Source: Runella slithyformis DSM 19594 (GTDB lineage Bacteria > Bacteroidota > Bacteroidia > Cytophagales > Spirosomataceae). Taken from it: DNA of 64,000 nt. Below are positions 44,369-53,340 of this stretch, piece after piece. Made by a program: the position numbers and the translations under genes. The notes below the pieces were generated by a model that was not told where the DNA came from, did not search any database, and was given only the letters and a program-made list of their open reading frames with translations. The stretch is from NCBI RefSeq assembly GCF_000218895.1, contig NC_015703.1, forward strand, positions 4,229,001 to 4,293,000, given 5' to 3'. Within the stretch, counting starts at the first letter, position 1; every line of letters begins with the position of its first letter.

Positions 44369-47197
44369 TTACAACACCACGTTGACAATTCGTTTGGGCA
44401 CTACCACCACTTTTCTGGGTTCTTTGCCTTCCAGCCATCGTTGAACGGTCTCGTTGGCCAAAACGCCCTGCTCAATGTCTTCCTTCGACATATCTATGGG
44501 GAATGGAATGTTCGCGCGTACTTTGCCGTTTATCTGAATCGGATATTCAAACGAGCTTTCTTCCAGGTATTTAGGGTTAAATACGGGGAAAGACGCGGTT
44601 GAAACCGTGCCGGCTTCATTGCTCAATGCTACCCACAACTCTTCCGTAATGTGCGGAGCATACGGTGCTAACAAAATAAGCATATCCTGCAAAATGGCCT
44701 TTTTATGGCATTTTAAGTCGCTCAAATCATTGACCGCGATCATAAACGTCGACACGACCGTATTGAACGAAAGCCGCTCGATGTCTTCTTCCACACGTTT
44801 GATGGTGCGGTGCAACACTTTCAATTCTTCGGCGGTAGGCTCGGCATCGGTCCATTTTTGTTTGCCGCTTTGGTCCTCAAAAAACAACCGCCAGAACTTA
44901 CGCAGAAAGTTGAACGTACCGCTGATGCCATTCATGTTCCAAGGTTTGGCATCGGTCAAGGGCCCTAAAAACATTTCATACATACGCAGGGTATCGGCCC
45001 CGTATTTTTCAACGATATTATCCGGATTGACTACGTTGAACTTCGATTTTGACATTTTCTCCACTTCCCAACCGCAGACGTATTTTCCCTCTTCCAGAAT
45101 AAATTCGGCATTGATGAAATCTTCACGCCAGTTTTTGAAAGCGGCTACATCAAGGACGTCGTTATCCACAATGTTTACATCGACGTGCAGTTTGGTGGTT
45201 TCGTATTGATCTTTTAAACCGTGAGAAACAAACACAGGGTGTCCGCTTTCACTTGATTTTAAGCGATATACAAAGTTGCTGCGTCCCTGAATCATGCCCT
45301 GATTCAGCAACTTAGCGGCAAATTCTTCGTGCGGTACGAGGCCCAAGTCTTTCAGGAATTTATTCCAGAAACGACTGTACAGCAAGTGTCCCGTGGCGTG
45401 CTCGGAGCCGCCCAAATAAAAGTCAACGCGCTGCCAATAGTCGATGGCTTCTTTGGAGGCAAAAGCGTCATTGTTTTGCGGGTCCATGTAGCGGTACCAG
45501 TACCACGAAGAACCGGCCCAACCGGGCATGGTGCTTAATTCATATTCGTATTCACCTTTGTATTTCCAGCCTTCGGCACGTCCCAAAGGCGGTTCGCCCG
45601 TTTCGGTAGGGAGATATTTATCAATTTTCGGTAATTCCAACGGCAGCTCACTTTCATCAATCAGGTAAGGAATATCGTCTTTAAAATACACCGGCACAGG
45701 CTCTCCCCAATAGCGTTGGCGACTGAAAACGGCATTGCGCAGGCGGTATTGCACTTTTCCTTTGCCCAATTTGCGTTCTTCCAGCCATTTAGTCAACGTA
45801 TCCGTAGCTTCCTTGTACGTCTTGCCGTTGATGATGCCGGAGTTGATGTAGCGACCTTCTTTCGTGTTATCGGCCTGTTGGTCAATGTCTTTCTGACTGT
45901 CCAATATCGGAAGAATCGGTAATCCGAAATTAGTGGCGAAATTCCAGTCACGCTGATCGCCGGAAGGTACACCCATAACAGCCCCCGTTCCGTAGCCGGC
46001 CAGTACGTAATCCGCTAAGAAAATGGGTACTTTTTCTTCATTCAGGGGATTGATGCAATAGCTGCCCGTAAACACGCCCGTTACTTTCTTTTCGGCCATT
46101 CGGTCTACTTCACTGCGGCTTGCGGCCCATTTGATGTAGGTTTCGACAGCTTCTTTCTGCTCCGGAGTGGTCAAATCCAACGCCCATTCGTGCTCGGGTG
46201 CCAACACCATAAAGCTAACGCCGTAGATGGTGTCAACGCGAGTGGTGAAAACCTCGATACATTTTGGATTTTGGATTTTGGATTTTGGATTTTGGGAATC
46301 ATTCGGCAATCCCAAATCAGCAATAGCAAATTTTACACTTGCTCCTACGCTTTTTCCTATCCAGTTGCGTTGCTGTTCTTTCAGCGGCTCGGGCCAGTCG
46401 ATGGTGTCTAAACCTGCCAACAGACGGTCGGCATATGCCGTAATGCGCATAGACCACTGTTTCATCAGCTTACGCTCTACGGGAAATCCGCCGCGCTCCG
46501 ATACGCCGTCTTTTACTTCGTCGTTGGACAACACCGTTCCCAGGCCGGGGCACCAGTTGACGTACGATTCTTCCGGAAAGGTAAAGCGGTATTTGAGCAA
46601 TAGTAATTGCTGCTCTTTTTTGCTCATGGCGTTCCATTCTTCGGCCGAAAATTCGGGGGTCTCTTCGTCACGAACGGCGTTGACGGCGGCCGAACCTCCT
46701 TTTTCAAACTGTGATACTAAGTGCGCGATGGGTAATGCTTTGTCGGCGTCTTTGTCGTAATAATGATTGAACAGCTGCATGAAGATCCACTGCGTCCATT
46801 TGTAATAGTTGGGATCAGACGTGCGGACCTCGCGGCTCCAGTCGTAGCTGAAACCGATGTTTTTCATTTGACCGATAAAGGTGCTGATATTTTGCTCGGT
46901 CGTAATGGCCGGATGCTGACCCGTTTGGATGGCGTACTGCTCGGCGGGAAGGCCAAAGCTGTCGAAGCCCATCGGGTGCAGCACGTTAAAGCCTTTGAGT
47001 CTTTTATAACGCGAAATAATGTCAGAAGCAATATAGCCCAACGGATGCCCTACGTGCAGCCCGGCCCCCGAAGGGTAAGGAAACATATCGAGGACATAGT
47101 ATTTGGGTTTATTATGGTCAATATCAGTCTTGTAGATTTGGTTTTCTTCCCAAAACTGCTGCCATTTTTTTTCAATTTCGCGGTGATTGTATTCCAT
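44369..47197 (-). CDS. leuS: Leucyl-tRNA synthetase with repeat-derived insertion
   Basis: A 942-residue class I synthetase that charges tRNA-Leu. The HIGH motif is HVGH at 48-51 and the KMSKS motif is intact (KMSKSKFNVV). The editing domain begins at about 285, with TTRVDTIYG in place of TTRPDT. At residues about 295-312 there is an added segment, LGLPNDSQNPKSKIQNPKC, between FAIAD and IEVFTTR. Most homologues have only a few residues here. It is encoded by five tandem ATTTTGG heptamers (46261-46295). The site is a surface loop at the entry to the editing domain, so the enzyme probably works. The gene is followed directly by a strong hairpin. Confidence 0.97.
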   Translation of the reverse strand: MEYNHREIEKKWQQFWEENQIYKTDIDHNKPKYYVLDMFPYPSGAGLHVGHPLGYIASDIISRYKRLKGFNVLHPMGFDSFGLPAEQYAIQTGQHPAITTEQNISTFIGQMKNIGFSYDWSREVRTSDPNYYKWTQWIFMQLFNHYYDKDADKALPIAHLVSQFEKGGSAAVNAVRDEETPEFSAEEWNAMSKKEQQLLLLKYRFTFPEESYVNWCPGLGTVLSNDEVKDGVSERGGFPVERKLMKQWSMRITAYADRLLAGLDTIDWPEPLKEQQRNWIGKSVGASVKFAIADLGLPNDSQNPKSKIQNPKCIEVFTTRVDTIYGVSFMVLAPEHEWALDLTTPEQKEAVETYIKWAASRSEVDRMAEKKVTGVFTGSYCINPLNEEKVPIFLADYVLAGYGTGAVMGVPSGDQRDWNFATNFGLPILPILDSQKDIDQQADNTKEGRYINSGIINGKTYKEATDTLTKWLEERKLGKGKVQYRLRNAVFSRQRYWGEPVPVYFKDDIPYLIDESELPLELPKIDKYLPTETGEPPLGRAEGWKYKGEYEYELSTMPGWAGSSWYWYRYMDPQNNDAFASKEAIDYWQRVDFYLGGSEHATGHLLYSRFWNKFLKDLGLVPHEEFAAKLLNQGMIQGRSNFVYRLKSSESGHPVFVSHGLKDQYETTKLHVDVNIVDNDVLDVAAFKNWREDFINAEFILEEGKYVCGWEVEKMSKSKFNVVNPDNIVEKYGADTLRMYEMFLGPLTDAKPWNMNGISGTFNFLRKFWRLFFEDQSGKQKWTDAEPTAEELKVLHRTIKRVEEDIERLSFNTVVSTFMIAVNDLSDLKCHKKAILQDMLILLAPYAPHITEELWVALSNEAGTVSTASFPVFNPKYLEESSFEYPIQINGKVRANIPFPIDMSKEDIEQGVLANETVQRWLEGKEPRKVVVVPKRIVNVVL
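46261..46295 (-). repeat. Five tandem heptamers inside leuS
   Basis: Five exact ATTTTGG copies (CCAAAAT on the coding strand). A change of one copy would shift the leuS frame, so copy number must be held or changed in threes. Confidence 0.95.
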
Positions 47198-47208
47198 AAT
47201 TAGTATTC

Positions 47209-47229
47209 AGTAGTGAGTAGTGAGTAGTG
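47209..47229. repeat. Three tandem AGTAGTG heptamers upstream of leuS
   Basis: Three exact copies lie 12 bases ahead of the leuS start, on its upstream side. They are related to the ACTACTC units at 22141 on the other strand. Confidence 0.9.
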
Positions 47230-47378
47230 AGAATAGCCTAAATACGTGGCTAATTCCCTCAAAATCACTGACAACAATAGACAATTGTGTTAATGAGGGC
47301 GCAAAATTACGGCTTTTCACTGACTTTTGGGTTTTGAGGCTGAAATTGTTATTTTTGAACAAAAAACGTCCCGAGATT

Positions 47379-47966
47379 ATGGTTGCATTAGATGAATACG
47401 TACTCAGGCTTCCCGACGAAATTCGGTGGGATGATGCCGCGTTTTTGGCGTTTTGTCGCATGAACGACGAACTCAACATCGAACGTGATGCAGACGGAAA
47501 TATTATCATTATGTCACCCACCAATACCCTTTCAGGCTTTTATGAGAATAAGCTATTGTTTGTTCTCGAATTATGGAATCACTCTTCAATGCTGGGCTAC
47601 ACGTTCAGTTCGTCGGCGGGATTTACGTTTGCCGACGGCTCTATGCGTGCTCCCGATGCTTCTTTTATTCTGAAAGCCCGCTTTGACGCGTTGCCTGAAA
47701 GTGAAAAAAATCAGTTTGCGCACATTGCTCCCGATTTTGTAGCCGAACTTCGCTCCAAGACTGACAGCCTGTCAAAGCTGCAACTTAAAATGAATTCTTA
47801 CCTTCAAAATGGTGTACGATTGGGTTGGTTGATTGATTTAGCGGGTAAGGAGGTATGGATCTATCGTCAAAACGGTACAGTTGGACGGGTGTCGTTTACC
47901 GAGGGAAAGGTGTCAGGGGAAGAGGTGCTGCCCGGATTTGAAATGGAATTAAGTGTTTTTGAGTGA
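47379..47966 (+). CDS. Uma2 family (DUF820) endonuclease-fold protein
   Basis: A 195-residue Uma2 protein. I start at the ATG at 47379 (MVALDEYVLRLPDEIRWDD); an open frame runs upstream to 47220 through repeat-like sequence with no family match. Core motifs are DADGNIIIMSPT, PDASFILKARFDALPE, PDFVAELRSKTDSL and LGWLIDLAGKEVWIYR. It belongs to the branch with AELRS in place of VEILS. It is divergent from leuS and transcribed alone. Confidence 0.85.
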   Translation: MVALDEYVLRLPDEIRWDDAAFLAFCRMNDELNIERDADGNIIIMSPTNTLSGFYENKLLFVLELWNHSSMLGYTFSSSAGFTFADGSMRAPDASFILKARFDALPESEKNQFAHIAPDFVAELRSKTDSLSKLQLKMNSYLQNGVRLGWLIDLAGKEVWIYRQNGTVGRVSFTEGKVSGEEVLPGFEMELSVFE

Positions 47967-48129
47967 TAGCCTTGTTTTCCGTTGAACGGTATCCTCGTAA
48001 CTCATGCTTCTATTGTTGGCTAATGCCGCCAAACAGGGCAATGTGACGGTCCAATGGCCGATTTTGCTTAATCGTTAAAGACATTTTAAACTAATTTTCC
48101 GTACTTCGCAACTATAAAAAAGTTGTGAA

Positions 48130-48918
48130 ATGATTATCGGAATTATTCCCGCCCGCTACGCTTCGACGCGTTTTCCCGGCAAACCCCTCATTGATATTCA
48201 GGGCAAAAGCATGATTCGGCGCGTGTATGAGCAGGCGTCGCAGGCTAAATGCCTTTCGGAAGTGATCGTAGCTACCGACGATGAGCGCATTCTCAACCAT
48301 GTACAATCCTTCGGCGGCAAAGCCGTCATGACGCACCCCGATCACCCCAGCGGCACCGATCGTTGTTGGGAAGCGTACTGTTTAGGAGTGAGAAGTCAGG
48401 AGCCGGAAGCCAAGGGTACTTCCTCTTACTCCTCACTTCTGACTTCTCACTCCTATGTTATAAACATTCAGGGCGATGAGCCTTTTGTGGCTCCCGAACA
48501 GATTGATGAGTTGGGCGCGGTGCTGGATGGGAGTGTAGAGTTGGCCTCACAGATGATTCCCGTCAGCGACCACGACGTACTGTTTGATGTAGGAGAAGCG
48601 AAAGTGATTGTCAATCAATCGTTTGAGGCTATTTATTTCAGCCGGCAGGTGTTGCCGTTTTTAAAAGGGATAGATCCGAAAGAATGGCACAATCATCATA
48701 CGTATTATCGCCAGGTAGGAATGTATGCATACCGGTCCGATATTTTAGAGAAAATCACTCAACTGCCCGTTTCTGACTTGGAAAAAGCCGAATCGCTGGA
48801 GCAGCTGCGCTGGATTCAAAACGGATACCGGATCAAAATGGGGCTTACGGCCTACGAAAGTCACTGCATCGATACACCCGAAGATGTGGAGAAGGTATTA
48901 CGTTTGATGAACGCATAA
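48130..48918 (+). CDS. kdsB: 3-deoxy-manno-octulosonate cytidylyltransferase with in-frame palindromic insertion
   Basis: A 262-residue enzyme that makes CMP-Kdo for lipopolysaccharide. Motifs are IPARYASTRFPGKPL at residues 6-20, SGTDRCWEA at 74-82 and INIQGDEPF at 111-119. Between the last two there is an extra stretch of about 15-20 residues (LGVRSQEPEAKGTSSYSSLL, then TSHSYV) that is absent from typical KdsB. It is encoded by a palindrome of 7-base units (48384-48454). The downstream catalytic regions look normal. The gene overlaps nothing; corA follows three bases later. Confidence 0.95.
   Translation: MIIGIIPARYASTRFPGKPLIDIQGKSMIRRVYEQASQAKCLSEVIVATDDERILNHVQSFGGKAVMTHPDHPSGTDRCWEAYCLGVRSQEPEAKGTSSYSSLLTSHSYVINIQGDEPFVAPEQIDELGAVLDGSVELASQMIPVSDHDVLFDVGEAKVIVNQSFEAIYFSRQVLPFLKGIDPKEWHNHHTYYRQVGMYAYRSDILEKITQLPVSDLEKAESLEQLRWIQNGYRIKMGLTAYESHCIDTPEDVEKVLRLMNA
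48384..48454. repeat. Heptamer palindrome embedded in kdsB
   Basis: The units AGGAGTG, AGAAGTC, AGGAGCC and GGAAGCC run into CTTCCTC, TTACTCC, TCACTTC, TGACTTC and TCACTCC. The outer 16 bases (48384-48399 and 48439-48454) are a perfect inverted repeat. The 7-base phase runs across nearly the whole element. Confidence 0.9.
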
Positions 48919-48921
48919 TCC

Positions 48922-50034
48922 ATGTCAAGACAAAAAATTAAGCATCGGAAATTAACCGTTGAGCGACGTATGACCCCTTCTCCTACCACTTCCAAATTTG
49001 GCCTTTCGCCCGGCACGTTGGTGTATGTAGGGCCCGAAGTAGCTAAAGATACCACCCTCAAACTGGTTGAGTACAACGAAAAGTACCACGAAGAACGGGT
49101 GGTGCGGAACCTCCGTGAGTGTCGCATTTCGGGTGAAAAGCCCTATATCAGTTGGCTGGATGTGGATGGGATCCATGAATCGGAAGTGATCGAAGCCGTG
49201 GGGCAGTTGCATCATGTACATCCGTTGTTGTTAGAAGACATCATGAACACCCGCCAAAAACCTAAAATTGAGTTTTACAACGACACCTACGTGTTTGTTT
49301 CGCTCAAAATGCTCTATTGGCGTGATCAGGAAGGGCAGCTTGACGCCGAGCATGTGAGTTTTCTGCTGGGCAGCAATTACCTGATCTCGTTTCAGGAAAA
49401 ACGGACCAACGATATTTTCGGGCCGGTGCTGGACCGTATCAAAGCTTCTGTGGGTAAGACCCGTCGCAACGGGGCTGATTATCTGTTGTTTTCACTGATT
49501 GACCTGATGGTCGATACGTACCTTGAGATTCTTGAACGAATGAGCGAGGAACTGGAGGAGTTGGAAGGGCAGATCTTGGCGGGAAAGCACAAAGACCCGA
49601 TCACTCAGCTGTACAATCTCAAACGCCAACTCACCCTCATGCGCAAGTACGTGTGGCCTCTGCGCGATATGCTGAGCCAGGGCCTGCGCGAAAATTCCAA
49701 ACTCATCGGCAAAAGTACCTTCCCCTACTTCCGAGACGTTCACGACCATGTCACGAATGTGATTGAATCCATTGATTCCAACCGAGAATTACTGACGGGA
49801 CTGATCGATATTCATTATTCCACGCTTAGTTCGCGCATGAACAGCGTCATGAAAACCCTCACCATTTATTCGGCGGTTTTCATGCCGTTGACGTTCATTG
49901 CAGGAATTTACGGCATGAACTTCAATAATATGCCCGAACTGCGTCAGCCCAATGGCTATTTTTATACGCTGGGCGGTATGGGGGTACTGGCCATAGGGTT
50001 GTTGATCTATTTCAGACGGCGCGGGTGGATGTAA
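48922..50034 (+). CDS. corA: CorA-type magnesium/cobalt transporter
   Basis: A 370-residue inner-membrane channel. The long N-terminal cytoplasmic domain includes LLEDIMNTRQKPK. The two C-terminal helices (about 310-330 and 345-363) flank the signature GIYGMNF, the selectivity loop of CorA. The start at 48922 is three bases after kdsB, so the genes are probably co-transcribed. The final residues RRRGWM are basic as expected inside the cell. Confidence 0.95.
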   Translation: MSRQKIKHRKLTVERRMTPSPTTSKFGLSPGTLVYVGPEVAKDTTLKLVEYNEKYHEERVVRNLRECRISGEKPYISWLDVDGIHESEVIEAVGQLHHVHPLLLEDIMNTRQKPKIEFYNDTYVFVSLKMLYWRDQEGQLDAEHVSFLLGSNYLISFQEKRTNDIFGPVLDRIKASVGKTRRNGADYLLFSLIDLMVDTYLEILERMSEELEELEGQILAGKHKDPITQLYNLKRQLTLMRKYVWPLRDMLSQGLRENSKLIGKSTFPYFRDVHDHVTNVIESIDSNRELLTGLIDIHYSTLSSRMNSVMKTLTIYSAVFMPLTFIAGIYGMNFNNMPELRQPNGYFYTLGGMGVLAIGLLIYFRRRGWM

Positions 50035-50081
50035 AAACCGCTCTTCGGGAACCTTCCCTTTGTTTGCGTCCTTATTAAAAC

Positions 50082-50903
50082 ATGAAAGATATTAAATTGG
50101 TAGCGACGGACATGGACGGGACGTTGCTGAACTCAAAAGGGGAGCTGAGCCCGTCTTTTTACCCGATCTTAGCTGCGTTAAAAGACCGGGGCGTTTACTT
50201 CGCCGCCGCCAGCGGGCGTCAATATTTTAACCTTGAAAAGCGATTTGAAAGCGTCAAAGATGACGTGATCTTTGTGGCCGAGAACGGCAGTTATGTGGTG
50301 TACCGAAATCAGGAACTCTACGTGCAGGCACTTGAACGTGAGGTGGTTCAGGCATTGATCAAAACAGCCCGCAACATCCCGAATGCGTTTGCCATTTATT
50401 GCGGGAAGAAAAAAGCCTACGTCGAAAGCAACGCCCCCGAGTTGTGGGCGCAGTTTACCAAGTATTTTGAACGCTACGAACTCGTCGACGACCTGTTGGA
50501 GGTGACTGATGACGAATGCCTGAAAGTGAGTATGTGTGACTTGGCCGGTTCGGCCACCAACAGTTATCCGCATTTTAAGGAGTGGGAAGAGGCATTACAG
50601 GTAAAAGTATCGGCGGGCATTTGGCTGGACATTTCTCACAAACTGGCCACCAAAGGAAAAGCCATGAACGTGCTTCAGCAGCTTCACGGCATTACGGTGG
50701 CACAAACCATGACCTTTGGCGATTACCTCAACGATCTGGAAATGATGCAGCAGTCCTACTATTCCTATGCCATGGAAAACGCCCACGCCGAGATCAAACA
50801 CGCGGCGCGTTTCCGGGCAAGATCAAACGATGAGAACGGCGTACTGGAGGTGTTGGAGCAATTGATTGCGGAGCTTACAACAGAGAAGAATTGGGCGGTT
50901 TAG
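50082..50903 (+). CDS. Cof-type HAD-superfamily hydrolase
   Basis: A 273-residue cytoplasmic phosphatase. Motif I is TDMDGTLLN near residue 10 with both Asp residues, motif II is AASGRQ, the lysine of motif III is in THKLATKGKAM-like sequence (SHKLATKGKAMNVL), and motif IV is FGDYLNDLEMM. A C2-type cap lies in between. Family members remove phosphate from sugar phosphates, flavins or cofactors; the substrate is not predictable. The opposing acyltransferase gene ends six bases away. Confidence 0.93.
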   Translation: MKDIKLVATDMDGTLLNSKGELSPSFYPILAALKDRGVYFAAASGRQYFNLEKRFESVKDDVIFVAENGSYVVYRNQELYVQALEREVVQALIKTARNIPNAFAIYCGKKKAYVESNAPELWAQFTKYFERYELVDDLLEVTDDECLKVSMCDLAGSATNSYPHFKEWEEALQVKVSAGIWLDISHKLATKGKAMNVLQQLHGITVAQTMTFGDYLNDLEMMQQSYYSYAMENAHAEIKHAARFRARSNDENGVLEVLEQLIAELTTEKNWAV

Positions 50904-50908
50904 TCGGT

Positions 50909-52267
50909 TTACTCTCCTAACTTTAAATAAAGCTCTTTGGCTTCATTGAGCACTTTGAGAATTTCGGTGCGCTTGACGGAGAGCGTTTGCATCAGAGTGG
51001 GTTTTTGACGGAAAAGGCGCAACGCCTGCCATACATACGAAAGCCGGGTGGCATTGTCCCAATACCATAATACAAAAAAACCGCTTAACGGAAGGCAAAT
51101 TGCGTATGCAAGGGTTAATCCGGTGTGATGAAAAATTCGCTGGAATCCCCAAAGTTGAAGCCCGTAAAAAAAAGGAAATGTAAAAATACCCAGCGTCATC
51201 ATGAGAGGTGCCCGATAAGTGATATCCGTGGAAATAAGATGGGCAAGTTTGGAAGGAAGAATGTAGGGTATATAGTTGATTATCAATCCGGCAATGTAAA
51301 AAGGTAATCCCACGATCAATAAAATGACGGCACTCGCTAAGTGACGGTGCAGACGTTGGGTTCGGGCAAGTGTTTCGTCGGAGAGACGGAGTTTTTTCAG
51401 GGCGTTCAGGTAGTTCGCCATTTTAATCTGTAACGACCGAAAAAGCTCCGGGCGATGATGCTCAAAATACCGTACTGCCGTGATGATTTGCTTGACCAGG
51501 TCAAACTCATTCTTTTGGGCTTTGCTGTCCAACGCCAATTCTTCAAAGAGCTGATTTTTATACAGGTGTTCGATTTGTTTGACCAACGTATCTTCTTCCT
51601 CATCTTCGGTGATGATCACGGTTTCAGCCAGTCGTCGGTGGATCAGATCGGTTAGTTCTTCGACGGTATCAAATGATTGTGAATTGTACTTTTCCCGGAA
51701 GTCAGCAAGTGCAATCGGTTGGCCGATGTTTATAAATACGTCACTTCTAAAACGCGTTGGGTCCGAATAATTGAGGCCAATTGGTAAAATTTTGAGACCT
51801 AATTGAAAGTTATTTTCATATTCTGCTCCCAGGGCGATGCGTGCCGTACCGGTTTTGAGCTCCCGGAGCCGGCGTTCGATCTCGCTCGTTCCTTCGGGGA
51901 AAATCAGGAGCGTTCCTTTGGTTTTCAGGTAATCATAGCACCGCTGAAACGTCATTTTGTTGAGTTCTGCGGGGGAGAGAGGCACATCGGAGGTGTCTTT
52001 TTTACGATACACAGGGATGACGTGCATGTACTTAAAAATAGAGCGGGTGAACCGATTGAAAATGCTGCCGTTGGCAATAAACGCGACTCGTTGGCGTACC
52101 AACGTAGCCACGATCAATGGGTCCATGAAGGTATTGGGATGATTGACGGCCAGAATCAGCGGGCCTTTGGCTTTGCGCAGTTGTTGGAGGCCATGCACCT
52201 GAAATCGACGAAAAAAGAAGCGAAGGCTAACCTTCACAATGAACTTTAGAAACGAGTAAATGAGCAT
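50909..52267 (-). CDS. Lysophospholipid/glycerol-3-phosphate acyltransferase (PlsC-like)
   Basis: A 452-residue membrane enzyme. The acyltransferase domain has NHPNTFMDP (His43, Asp49) and FPEGTSE at 123-129, with IPVYRKKD between. This NHPNxFxD form is a recognised branch of the family. After residue 300 there are about four membrane helices. Long two-part proteins like this transfer acyl chains to lyso-lipids; whether it makes phosphatidate or a more special lipid cannot be told. Confidence 0.88.
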   Translation of the reverse strand: MLIYSFLKFIVKVSLRFFFRRFQVHGLQQLRKAKGPLILAVNHPNTFMDPLIVATLVRQRVAFIANGSIFNRFTRSIFKYMHVIPVYRKKDTSDVPLSPAELNKMTFQRCYDYLKTKGTLLIFPEGTSEIERRLRELKTGTARIALGAEYENNFQLGLKILPIGLNYSDPTRFRSDVFINIGQPIALADFREKYNSQSFDTVEELTDLIHRRLAETVIITEDEEEDTLVKQIEHLYKNQLFEELALDSKAQKNEFDLVKQIITAVRYFEHHRPELFRSLQIKMANYLNALKKLRLSDETLARTQRLHRHLASAVILLIVGLPFYIAGLIINYIPYILPSKLAHLISTDITYRAPLMMTLGIFTFPFFYGLQLWGFQRIFHHTGLTLAYAICLPLSGFFVLWYWDNATRLSYVWQALRLFRQKPTLMQTLSVKRTEILKVLNEAKELYLKLGE

Positions 52268-52286
52268 GAGAATCCACGAGGTCAGA

Positions 52287-52320
52287 TTTGGCTCAAATTA
52301 GGAATTTTCGTTTAACTTTG
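52287..52320 (+). promoter_or_regulatory. Promoter of the Uma2 gene at 52338
   Basis: TTTG at 52287-52290 and TAACTTTG at 52313-52320, 22 bases apart, match the Bacteroidota -33/-7 pattern. The ATG follows 17 bases later. Confidence 0.65.
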
Positions 52321-52337
52321 TAAAAACTGCTTATTTT

Positions 52338-52922
52338 ATGGTTGCATTACTTTCGCCCGAAACCACGTACAGCATCGAAGAATACTTCGAACTGGAGGCG
52401 CAATCATTGGAAAAACTGGAATATTTCGACGGAAAAATCACTAAAATGCCCGGCGCCTCATATGTTCATAGCCGCATCGCTACCAATGTATTAACTGCCT
52501 TGAATGTAGCTTTAATGAATACTCATTTTGAAGTCAACAACAGCGATACCAAAATCCATATTCCGGGCATTGAGAGTTTTGTGTATCCGGATGCTGTGGT
52601 GATCTGTGAAAAACCGTTGTTTTATCAGGGGAGGGTCGATACTATTCTCAATCCTTTGTTGATTGTGGAGGTGCTGTCACCTTCAACGGAAGAGTACGAC
52701 CGGGGTGAAAAATTCTATTTATATCGTTCTTTAGCTTCCTTTAAAGAATACGTGGTGGTTCATCAAAAACATGCTTTGGTTTCAGCCTATTTTCGATTAA
52801 ATGAAAAAGATTGGCGCACCGAAGATGCCGCCAATCTTTCAGAAGCGATTCATTTACAATCCATTAATGTAACCTTGAAACTGTCGGATATTTATCGGGG
52901 CATTGATCTGACCGTACGATAG
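52338..52922 (+). CDS. Uma2 family (DUF820) endonuclease-fold protein
   Basis: A 194-residue Uma2 protein with its own promoter. The order of motifs is YSIEEYFELEAQSLEKLEYFDGKITKMPG, YPDAVVICEKP, PLLIVEVLSPSTEEYDRG and KFYLYRSLASFKEYVVVHQ. The catalytic-type acids (Asp in YPDAV, Glu in VEVLS) are present. It lies between a convergent helper-free set of genes with no other mobile sequence. Function is unknown. Confidence 0.88.
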   Translation: MVALLSPETTYSIEEYFELEAQSLEKLEYFDGKITKMPGASYVHSRIATNVLTALNVALMNTHFEVNNSDTKIHIPGIESFVYPDAVVICEKPLFYQGRVDTILNPLLIVEVLSPSTEEYDRGEKFYLYRSLASFKEYVVVHQKHALVSAYFRLNEKDWRTEDAANLSEAIHLQSINVTLKLSDIYRGIDLTVR

Positions 52923-52933
52923 GGTGCAGGGTT

Positions 52934-53335
52934 TTATCGAAAGGTGCTTTTCTGCAATAAGCGTGGTATAAAAATAATCGGATAGGCCATCAGAAAGAGA
53001 TTGGGCAGCCACCAAATCCAGCTAAAGTCTCCACGCAGCCCCCAAAAGCTAACGGCCTGTAATCCCGAACAAAACGTGAGGGTCAAGGATATGATCGCCC
53101 ATACAAGCCAAATGGGTTTTTGACGATTCCGCAAATAGAGACTTGAAAATCCCGTGATTGAAATGGCAGTATCCAAGGGAAAAAAACTCCAATTCCAATC
53201 CACTAATAACGGATTGCTGTAATCATTGTAAAGGTATTCTGAGGGAATAAGCCCGGAAAAGGTGATTGCCCAATAAATAATAAAACCCGAATCAATCACC
53301 CAAAAGAGGCTTCGCAAAGTTTTGTGTTCTTTCAC
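52934..53335 (-). CDS. Small four-helix membrane protein (DUF5360/YvaD-like)
   Basis: A 133-residue membrane protein with four helices. The line WVIDSGFIIYWAIT near the start and YNDYSNPLLVDWNWSFFPLD in the first loop resemble YvaD of Bacillus (DUF5360), which has no known function. The gene starts five bases after the SDR gene's stop, so it is the third gene of the TetR/SDR operon. Confidence 0.75.
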   Translation of the reverse strand: MKEHKTLRSLFWVIDSGFIIYWAITFSGLIPSEYLYNDYSNPLLVDWNWSFFPLDTAISITGFSSLYLRNRQKPIWLVWAIISLTLTFCSGLQAVSFWGLRGDFSWIWWLPNLFLMAYPIIFIPRLLQKSTFR

Positions 53336-53340
53336 AGGTA

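Noticed and set aside
46261-46295. Tandem repeats as a possible CRISPR array
   Set aside because: The units are seven bases with no spacers, and no cas genes are present.
47220-47378. An N-terminal extension of the Uma2 gene at 47379
   Set aside because: The extra 53 codons have no family match and begin in the AGTAGTG repeat region; the ATG at 47379 fits Uma2 N-termini.
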